Positions 1 to 5,799 of a stretch of DNA of 15,326 nucleotides are shown here, in pieces. The first letter of the stretch is position 1; each line of letters starts with the position of its first letter. The position numbers and the translations under genes were made by a program. The stretch covers positions 1-15,326 of the forward strand of contig DEKS01000008.1 in NCBI GenBank assembly GCA_002354005.1. The letters are read 5' to 3'. The notes below the pieces were generated by a model that had not been told where the DNA came from, ran no database searches, and saw nothing but the letters and a program-made list of their open reading frames with translations. Source of the DNA: Bacteroidales bacterium UBA2716 (GTDB lineage Bacteria > Bacteroidota > Bacteroidia > Bacteroidales > UBA932).

Positions 1-194
1 GTAAAGGGGCGGACACTGCGGTTAGCTGGCTTTATTTTAACCACCCAAGCGCAAAAACGGGCGATTTTGGGGGTAGCTGGTCAAAATTTTACCACCTAAC
101 CGCACGTGGGTGTGGTCCGGTTAATCCCACAGCGGGACCGTACAAGAGAAATCCATGCCGAAGAGGAGCACACGGACAAGGGGACGCCCCGGCG
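1..194 (-). repeat. Left copy of an interspersed repeat (127-bp core plus a variable arm)
   Basis: Positions 1-127 are the reverse complement of 10000-10126 with only two substitutions, one in the T/G run near 68 and one in the A/T run near 86. Similarity continues more loosely from 128 to about 194, matching 9828-9897, but this copy lacks about 102 bases that the right copy carries between arm and core. The core is rich in nested symmetry. TGCGGTTAGCTGG (17-29) faces CCACCTAACCGCA (92-104) as inverted repeats, 12 of 13 matching, and the pattern TAGCTGG-N11-CCACC occurs twice (23-45 and 74-96), 51 bases apart. The window starts exactly at the core edge, so the true left end is not visible. 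The arm overlaps the 3' part of the broken DUF456 gene. No transposase is encoded. Confidence 0.9.
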
Positions 195-472
195 TCCTTG
201 CCGGCAAAGAGGAATTCGGCCACGAAAGCGCCCAGCAGGGAGCCGAGTATCATCCCCACCGGCGGGTATATCATCCCAATGAATAGTCCCGCGATTGCGC
301 CCCAGCTGCCATATTTGCTGCCGCCTGTGAGTTTTGTAAAATAACCCGGCACCAAGTAATCAAGTATGCTGATAACTATAACTACTCCAAGCCATATCAG
401 CAGGAAGGTGGTGGACATGGGTTCACCCGCCGCATTTGAGCCGGAGCCCCAGATTCCACCGTCAACTTCCAA
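89..472 (-). pseudogene. Truncated DUF456-type small membrane protein
   Basis: The frame opens at TTG (472) or, more plausibly, ATG (418). The residues after that ATG read like the C-terminal half of DUF456 proteins: a hydrophobic helix, then LDYLVPGYFTKLTGGSKYG, then a Gly-rich helix (GAIAGLFIGMIYPPVGMI) and a third helix ending FLFAGKDAG. These proteins are normally about 160 residues, with an N-terminal hydrophobic hairpin that is absent here: an in-frame TAA lies at 485-487 and nothing resembling the missing half is seen before the next gene at 535. The other end is also lost. After GKDAG (about position 195) the frame runs through the interspersed repeat and gains about 33 unrelated residues. 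The family call is from memory of its motifs. It is probably a remnant; a short functional membrane peptide cannot be excluded. Confidence 0.6.
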
Positions 473-534
473 GAAAACGATGGTTTAATGAGAACAGGCC
501 ATATTTGTGCACTGGACCGCGGCCGTCGGGCTAC

Positions 535-1710
535 TCAGATGAGCCTCATCTCTTTGGCGCAGGAGACAAGTTCCGGACTGTTGGAGACGTCGAATTTCTC
601 AAGCAGTTTTTTCCTGTACCAGCGGATGGTTTCCTTGCTCAGGGAAAGGGCTTCGGCAATCTGAGTGGTGGTGTAGCCTTTGGACAGAAGGTCCAGGATT
701 TCCTTTTCGCGGGCCGTCAGTTCCGGAGCTTCGGCCGATACGGCAGCCTTTTCAGAAGAGGCCGGGCGATTCTTCCGGAGGCCGAAAATGATTCCGAGAA
801 CGATCAGGATAACGGCCGCCAAGGCGCCGGCCAGGCAGCCCAGCTGCCGTTTCTGGCGGGTGAGCACCTCCTGCATATAGTTCAGGTTTTCCGTACGGAA
901 ATTCGGCGCATAATCCGGATGGGCGGCGTAGTAGGCATCGGCCTTGCGTAAATAGGGAAGCGATTTCCAGGTTTTCCCCTGTTCGGCATACAGACGGCCG
1001 TAGCCCTTCCATACGTCCACAATCATCAGGCTGTCCCCCGAAGCCTGGGAAAAGGCCATAGCTTTGTCGTACTCGGCCTTGGCTTTGTCCAGTTCCCCCT
1101 CGTCCACCCAGGTTTCGCCCATGTTGTAATGGAGGACGCTGTTGCTTTCGTTCCAGCCGTATTTTTCGAAGATGGCGCCGGCCTTTTCATAGTAATCCAT
1201 GGCCTGGGGGATGGAATCCATCATATTATAGAGATTGCCGATGGAGCCGTACAGGGCCGAATAGTAATCGTCAATCATTTTTTGCGAATAGCCGGCCGTG
1301 TCCGTGGGCGAAGTGGCCCCCGCAGCCATGGCGTCCGTTGCGGCAAGGGAGGCCAGGTAATAAACCCGGGCGCTGTCATATTGTTCCCTGCCGTAGAAAA
1401 CCTGGCCGATATAGCGGTAGGCGTCGGCATCGGCGGCATACCATAGCCGGGGATGGCTGATGGAAAGGGCCCGGCGGGCGTAGAAGATGCACTTGTCTCC
1501 GTTCATCACGTGATAGCCCAGCATCAGGTTCCGGTATGCCCGGTTAATATCCAGCAAATCTTCCAGGGAAGCCTTGTCTATGGTGTCCGGCGTCCAGCGC
1601 GCCACGGCTCGCTCCAACGAGTCCAGATTGTGGCCGCGATGGTCATTATAAGCGCCGGCCCGGGGCATGGCGAGGACTGCAAGAAGCAAGATCAGGAGCG
1701 AACGTTTCAT
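535..1710 (-). CDS. Membrane-anchored TPR / LuxR-type transcriptional regulator
   Basis: A 391-residue protein with an N-terminal signal sequence (MKRSLLILLLAVLAMPRAGA), a long helical region rich in TPR-like pairs (for example YGSIGNLYNMMDSIPQAMDY and GETWVDEGELDKAKAEYDKA), one transmembrane helix at about 291-311 followed by a basic RKNR stop, and a C-terminal LuxR/GerE helix-turn-helix at about 331-391 (LTAREKEILDLLSKGYTTTQ, then the recognition helix SKETIRWYRKKL). The layout puts the TPR part in the periplasm and the DNA-binding part in the cytoplasm, an arrangement common in Bacteroidetes, so it may pass an envelope signal to DNA. The ATG at 1710 is chosen because it begins the signal peptide; the open frame runs on to 1842 but adds only unlikely sequence. 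The ligand is unknown. It is divergent from the envelope operon starting at 1848, a plausible target (inference). Confidence 0.85.
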   Translation of the reverse strand: MKRSLLILLLAVLAMPRAGAYNDHRGHNLDSLERAVARWTPDTIDKASLEDLLDINRAYRNLMLGYHVMNGDKCIFYARRALSISHPRLWYAADADAYRYIGQVFYGREQYDSARVYYLASLAATDAMAAGATSPTDTAGYSQKMIDDYYSALYGSIGNLYNMMDSIPQAMDYYEKAGAIFEKYGWNESNSVLHYNMGETWVDEGELDKAKAEYDKAMAFSQASGDSLMIVDVWKGYGRLYAEQGKTWKSLPYLRKADAYYAAHPDYAPNFRTENLNYMQEVLTRQKRQLGCLAGALAAVILIVLGIIFGLRKNRPASSEKAAVSAEAPELTAREKEILDLLSKGYTTTQIAEALSLSKETIRWYRKKLLEKFDVSNSPELVSCAKEMRLI

Positions 1711-1714
1711 ACTA

Positions 1715-1722
1715 CAAAAATA
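1715..1722 (-). promoter_or_regulatory. Bacteroidetes -7 box (TATTTTTG) for the LuxR-type regulator
   Basis: Read on the minus strand, TATTTTTG fits the TAnnTTTG consensus and lies four bases before the ATG at 1710. I found no good TTTG -33 box at the usual 19-20 base spacing. The position implies an extremely short or absent 5' leader. Confidence 0.45.
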
Positions 1723-1807
1723 GTCAAAAAGGATGGAATTAACCCATTGGAGGGGCGTTAAAGGCTCATTTCCCCCCTTTAGGGTGGTGTTTTTTTGGTG
1801 GACAAAT

Positions 1808-1846
1808 ATGAAATTTGTGTTAACCATTGAAAACAAAATCATCTGA
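1808..1846 (+). CDS. Possible 12-codon leader peptide before the envelope operon
   Basis: ATG at 1808 opens a 12-codon frame reading MKFVLTIENKII that stops with TGA at 1844-1846, one base before the ATG of the OmpA-domain gene at 1848. Such a tight stop-start arrangement would allow translational coupling. There is no independent support that it is translated, and the peptide has no run of one amino acid that would suggest classical attenuation. Confidence 0.25.
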   Translation: MKFVLTIENKII

Positions 1847-1847
1847 T

Positions 1848-3206
1848 ATGAAAAAGTTATTGCTTTCTGTCGCCGTCCTTGCCATGGTTTGCGGGACTGC
1901 CGATGCCCAGAATTTCCTGAAAAACCTGGGCGAAAGAGCCAAGAATGCCGCCGAGCAGAATATCGGCCAAAAAGTGGAAAAGGGCGTGAACAACGTCCTG
2001 GACGGCAAAGTGGGAAAAGACCAGAAGAATAAGGAGAAGGCCAAAGACGCCTCGGAAGCCGAAGCTCCCGCCACCGCCGCCTGGACCTGTGAGGAATGTG
2101 GCAAAACCGGAAACACCGGTAAGTTCTGCACGGATTGCGGCGCCAAGAAACCGGGTGCGGAAGGCGCTGCCGCTCCCAAGAAGCAGGTAACCTCCGAGTA
2201 CGCCAAGACCGACTTTGTGCCGGGTGACGAGATTTTCTTCGAAGATCCGGTTGAGGGGGAGAAACTGGGCGAGTTCCCTTCTCACTGGGATTTTCTTGGC
2301 GGAGAGGAGTGCGAAGTAATGACCATTGACGGCAATCAGGCCATCAAACTCTCCGGCTGGTTCTCGGACATCGCTCCGCTGATGAAGGAGGAGAACTATC
2401 TGCCCCAGGAGTTCACCGTGGAATTCGATGTCTGGTCCAACCCCACCGGAGGCTCCAGTAACAACGACCATATAGATCTTGTGTTACGTTCGGATGAATT
2501 CTCCGACTATTGCGTTTTTGTCGCCCTCAATCCGGCGTTCAACGAATTGTCTGAGAATGAAGGAGCTCCCACTTTGGATTATTCTTATTATACTCCGGGC
2601 GGAGACCTTCGCCACGGAACAACTCCGGGAGATAACGTTCAGAAGCTTGTAGTGCCCGACAGCTGGCTCCACGTCGCAGCGTCTTTCAACAAACGCGCCT
2701 TCAAATATTATGTGAATGGTGTCAGGATGGTGAATCTGCCCAACGTGGCGCAGCCCACCCGCATGCTTCTCCGTTCCGTCTCCAACTGTGACGATAAGGA
2801 CCGCTTCTTCATCAAGAACGTCCGCGTTGCCAAGGGCGCCGTTCCGCTGTATGACCGCTTGGCTTCCGACGGCAAGATTATCACCTACGCCATAACCTTC
2901 GAGGTGGGCAAGGCAGACCTCAAGCCCGAATCCATGGTGGAAATCAACCGTATTGCCAAACTGATGCAGGAGAGCCCCAACCTCTCCTTCGAGGTGCAGG
3001 GCCACTGCGACGCCACGGGCTCTGACAAGGTGAACGATCCTCTGTCCCAGAAACGCGCCGAAGCCATTGTGGCCGCCCTGGTAGAGCAGGGAATTGCCGA
3101 ATCCCGCCTCACTCCCGTGGGCAAGGGCTCGCACGAACCCATCGCCTCCAACAGCACTGACGAAGGCCGTGCCAAGAACCGCAGAGTGGAATTTGTAAAG
3201 AAATAA
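1848..3206 (+). CDS. Secreted OmpA-domain protein with zinc ribbon and LamG-like middle
   Basis: A 452-residue protein. Residues 1-20 form a signal peptide ending in ADA. Next is an amphipathic, Lys-rich stretch (NFLKNLGERAKNAAEQNIGQ), then a four-cysteine ribbon with C81, C84, C94 and C97 (CxxC-x9-CxxC). The middle, about 120-335, is beta-rich and resembles a concanavalin/laminin-G-like fold (HWDFLGGEE, FTVEFDVWSN, WLHVAASFNKRAFKYYVNG); this is a weak assignment. Residues about 345-452 are an OmpA C-terminal domain, with D388 in GHCDATG and R403 in LSQKRA at the 15-residue spacing of the two residues that grip diaminopimelate, and the ending GRAKNRRVEF. It therefore probably binds peptidoglycan in the periplasm. 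ATG 1848 is preferred to the upstream TTG at 1827 because it starts the signal peptide. It heads the operon; the next gene begins after three bases. Confidence 0.85.
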   Translation: MKKLLLSVAVLAMVCGTADAQNFLKNLGERAKNAAEQNIGQKVEKGVNNVLDGKVGKDQKNKEKAKDASEAEAPATAAWTCEECGKTGNTGKFCTDCGAKKPGAEGAAAPKKQVTSEYAKTDFVPGDEIFFEDPVEGEKLGEFPSHWDFLGGEECEVMTIDGNQAIKLSGWFSDIAPLMKEENYLPQEFTVEFDVWSNPTGGSSNNDHIDLVLRSDEFSDYCVFVALNPAFNELSENEGAPTLDYSYYTPGGDLRHGTTPGDNVQKLVVPDSWLHVAASFNKRAFKYYVNGVRMVNLPNVAQPTRMLLRSVSNCDDKDRFFIKNVRVAKGAVPLYDRLASDGKIITYAITFEVGKADLKPESMVEINRIAKLMQESPNLSFEVQGHCDATGSDKVNDPLSQKRAEAIVAALVEQGIAESRLTPVGKGSHEPIASNSTDEGRAKNRRVEFVKK

Positions 3207-3209
3207 ACC

Positions 3210-5075
3210 ATGAAAAAACTGTTCATTGCCATTGCAGCACTGTCGCTGTTGTGCGCCCCGGCGCAGGCCCAGGGCTTCCTTAACAAACTGAAAGAAAAGG
3301 CCGAGAAAGCCGCTGGCGGTAATATCGGCAATCCCTTTGGCGTGTCTTCGAAAGAAGAGCAGCCCCTGTCGGCGATGCCCGATTCCGACGCTCCTGCCGC
3401 CGTTACCGGCGAGCAGGCGCTGCCCGCCAAGCGCGCCAGCACCTTCGGCTGGGACGGCCCTGTTACCCCTTCATCGGCCAAATTCCCCATCCCGCTCATG
3501 AACGAATTCCCGGCTGTGCCGTCGGCCTCCGAACTGGCCCATCCTACGGAAGAAGCCCAGATTGCCTACTACAAAGCCATCAAGGCCGTTACCCTCCGGG
3601 CCGAGGAACTGAACGAAGACACTACCTGTGAGGATGAGCAAACCCTCATGTACCGGGAAAAGAGCAACAAGATGCTGTCCGACCTCTTCGGCCTCACCCC
3701 GGCCGAAATAGACGAACTGCAGGATGAAAACCTTCCGGAAGCAGAGCGGAAGCGCCTGGAGGAAAAGATGCAGAAGGCTTTGCTGGGAGATTTGAATGTG
3801 GAAGACCTGGAGAAACAGGCCGCGCAGTATCAGGGTATGTCGGAACAAGAGATGATGGCCATGACTGCCAACCGGAGTGTGTCGGCCCTGGATGCCGTTT
3901 ATGACCGCAATGCCGCCGATATCCAGAAATACTGCGGCGTTTCCGCCGCCGAATTCAAGAGCGCTTCCCGCGCCCAGATGAACTCCGCCAATCCTGACAA
4001 GGAATGCCCCGAGATGGCGGCCCTGAACAAGAAGGTCAAGGCTTATCAGCAGGCCGAATCGGCCAAGAACCCTTCTTTCAAGAAAGAAGCGGAAGCCTTC
4101 GAGAAACGCATTCAGAAAGAGACTATGGATGCGGCCATGAAGTCCAACGGAATGGGCTCCATGGGTGGTGGAATGGGCAATCTGATGCAGTCGATGGAAA
4201 AAGCCAGGCCCATCATGGAGATGGAGCAGAAGCTCAGCGCCTATTTCATGGAGACCCAGAAACTGCTCTCTGTTGCGGATTCCCAGGCCGGCGCCAAGTT
4301 CTCCGCCTCCGACCGCAAGAAACTGCTGGCCCTCAAGGAGAAGATTTACGCCACCGACGATCCTTCCGTTTACAATCCCCTCTATCTGCAGGCTTTGGAG
4401 CTCATCAAGACCTACCGCGACCGTGCCGCCCAGGCATGGGCCGCCGACGTCCAGAAGCGCTTCAACCAGATGAAGGAGAATATGTCGTCCCTCATCAAGC
4501 TCAACCGTCAGGCCGTGGCCGACGAACTAATCCCCGAATGCGCCCTGTGGCGCATGCCGCTGAATGTCGTCATATCGGCCGGCGATATCCTGGCCGAGGC
4601 CTACAGCGAGTTCCCGTCGGACTATCCCCCCATGTATGCGGAGGAAGTAGTTCGGGAGCTGTCCCTGTCTAAGGTGCCGGGTGGCGGCGGTCATGCGTGG
4701 TTCCCGGAGTTTTCCGTGTTCGGCGCTTCCCACTTTGACGATATTGCCGCCGGCAAGTACATCTTTGCTTCCAACGATGCCGGAGAAGTCTATCAGTTCA
4801 GCGGCGGCTCCTGGACCCTGCTGTCCGACAAGCGCATCAAGGAACTGAGCGAGATGAAGAAAGGCGCTGCCGCTACCGGTGGCACCTGGACTTCCCGGGA
4901 CGGCCAGCGTACCGTGACCTTCAACGGCGAAGGCGGTTACATCGCCCTGCCGGAAGGTGATGAAATCTTCCAGCCGCACGCCTGGAAGGCCTATCCGGAC
5001 AAAATCCAGTGGCTCAATGCCGCCACAACCGAGGACGGTAAATACCAACTGATTCTTTGCACCTACAAGTTCTAA
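3210..5075 (+). CDS. Large secreted helical protein of unknown function
   Basis: A 621-residue protein with a clear signal peptide (MKKLFIAIAALSLLCAPAQA). The first mature residues, QGFLNKLKEKAEKAAGGNIG, resemble the same part of the preceding gene product. The body, about 90-480, is mostly charged alpha-helix with many Glu, Lys and Ala (probable coiled coils), interrupted near 310-325 by a Gly/Met-rich patch (NGMGSMGGGMGNLM). The last 120 or so residues look beta-rich (YIFASNDAGEVYQFSGGSW, TVTFNGEGGYIALPEG). I do not recognise a family. It lies three bases after the OmpA-domain gene and its 3' end overlaps the next gene by 19 bases, so it is co-transcribed. A periplasmic or surface structural role is a guess from context. 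Confidence 0.8.
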   Translation: MKKLFIAIAALSLLCAPAQAQGFLNKLKEKAEKAAGGNIGNPFGVSSKEEQPLSAMPDSDAPAAVTGEQALPAKRASTFGWDGPVTPSSAKFPIPLMNEFPAVPSASELAHPTEEAQIAYYKAIKAVTLRAEELNEDTTCEDEQTLMYREKSNKMLSDLFGLTPAEIDELQDENLPEAERKRLEEKMQKALLGDLNVEDLEKQAAQYQGMSEQEMMAMTANRSVSALDAVYDRNAADIQKYCGVSAAEFKSASRAQMNSANPDKECPEMAALNKKVKAYQQAESAKNPSFKKEAEAFEKRIQKETMDAAMKSNGMGSMGGGMGNLMQSMEKARPIMEMEQKLSAYFMETQKLLSVADSQAGAKFSASDRKKLLALKEKIYATDDPSVYNPLYLQALELIKTYRDRAAQAWAADVQKRFNQMKENMSSLIKLNRQAVADELIPECALWRMPLNVVISAGDILAEAYSEFPSDYPPMYAEEVVRELSLSKVPGGGGHAWFPEFSVFGASHFDDIAAGKYIFASNDAGEVYQFSGGSWTLLSDKRIKELSEMKKGAAATGGTWTSRDGQRTVTFNGEGGYIALPEGDEIFQPHAWKAYPDKIQWLNAATTEDGKYQLILCTYKF

Positions 5076-5737
5076 TACTGGCTTGGACTATACTGACAGC
5101 GCCCTCTTCCGGGGGCGCTGCCTGGTATGATGTTTGGCGTTCCTTCGACGTGGATCCCCAGATAGCCGAAGCTGTGGTCTGGCCGGAGATGGAGCGTTAT
5201 TCCCGCCTTCAGGATCTGATGGAAACGACAGCCAATTACGGCACCTACATCACCACCGGCGGCGGGCCGGACTTCTCCATCGGCATATTTCAGATGAAGC
5301 CGTCCTTTGTGGAGGCTATGGAAAAAGCCTGGATGCGCAGCGGCCTGGCCCGGAAGTATGACCTGTGGTTCGACACCGACGATACAGTTACGGCCCGCCG
5401 CATCCGCATCTCCCGGCTGCAGAAGGAGGAGTGGCAGGTGATTTATGTGGGTGTGTTTTTAAGACTGCTTTACTCTTCCTACGGCTCTGAGAACAAGAAG
5501 GGAGAACACACGCAGGACGGCCTGGAAACGCTGCCGGTTTATGATCAGGTGCGCCTGGCCGCCACCGCCTACAACCGCGGGGTGGTATGGGCCGCCCCCG
5601 GTTACGGGGACCTGTCGGCCCTGGAGGAGCACGCCTCCGAAAAGCACTTCCACTACGCCCTGATTCCCACTAAGCATACCCGTCGTTACTGCTACGCCTC
5701 CCTGGCTCTCAAACACTATAAAAAAATTGTGCAATGA
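5057..5737 (+). CDS. Secreted lysozyme/transglycosylase-like protein
   Basis: A 226-residue protein if started at TTG 5057, inside the previous gene's 3' end; this gives a short hydrophobic signal-like segment (LQVLILAWTILTAPSSGGAA). No in-frame ATG comes earlier, and the next in-frame Met (residue 45) falls inside the conserved part. It carries motifs in the order seen in lysozyme-fold enzymes: a possible catalytic Glu (E44 in VVWPEMERYS), then DFSIGIFQMKPSF at 72-84, matching the G-x-F/x-Q-M motif of soluble lytic transglycosylases, then AATAYNRG at 168-175, like their A-Y-N-x-G motif. Cleavage of peptidoglycan glycan strands is therefore likely but inferred. Being in one operon with a peptidoglycan-binding OmpA-domain protein supports a cell-wall role. 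Its stop overlaps the ATG of the next, truncated gene (ATGA, 5734-5737). Confidence 0.65.
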   Translation: MHLQVLILAWTILTAPSSGGAAWYDVWRSFDVDPQIAEAVVWPEMERYSRLQDLMETTANYGTYITTGGGPDFSIGIFQMKPSFVEAMEKAWMRSGLARKYDLWFDTDDTVTARRIRISRLQKEEWQVIYVGVFLRLLYSSYGSENKKGEHTQDGLETLPVYDQVRLAATAYNRGVVWAAPGYGDLSALEEHASEKHFHYALIPTKHTRRYCYASLALKHYKKIVQ

Positions 5738-5799
5738 AGCTCCGTTACTTTTTGTTGACCGTTATTGTGTTATGCGGCATTCTTTCAGCGCAGGCCCTA
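5734..5799 (+). pseudogene. Orphan signal peptide: 5' remnant of a truncated secreted-protein gene
   Basis: ATG at 5734 overlaps the preceding stop (ATGA), the usual sign of a coupled downstream gene. The first 21 or so residues (MKLRYFLLTVIVLCGILSA, then QA) are a textbook signal peptide. From about 5797 the frame runs antisense through the convergent outer-membrane-protein gene, where the translated composition (Gly/His/Arg-rich, patternless) is that of a shadow frame. The rest of the gene therefore seems to have been lost at a junction at about 5797-5800. The open frame stays open to 7509 by chance of base composition; I do not regard that part as coding. Confidence 0.6.
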
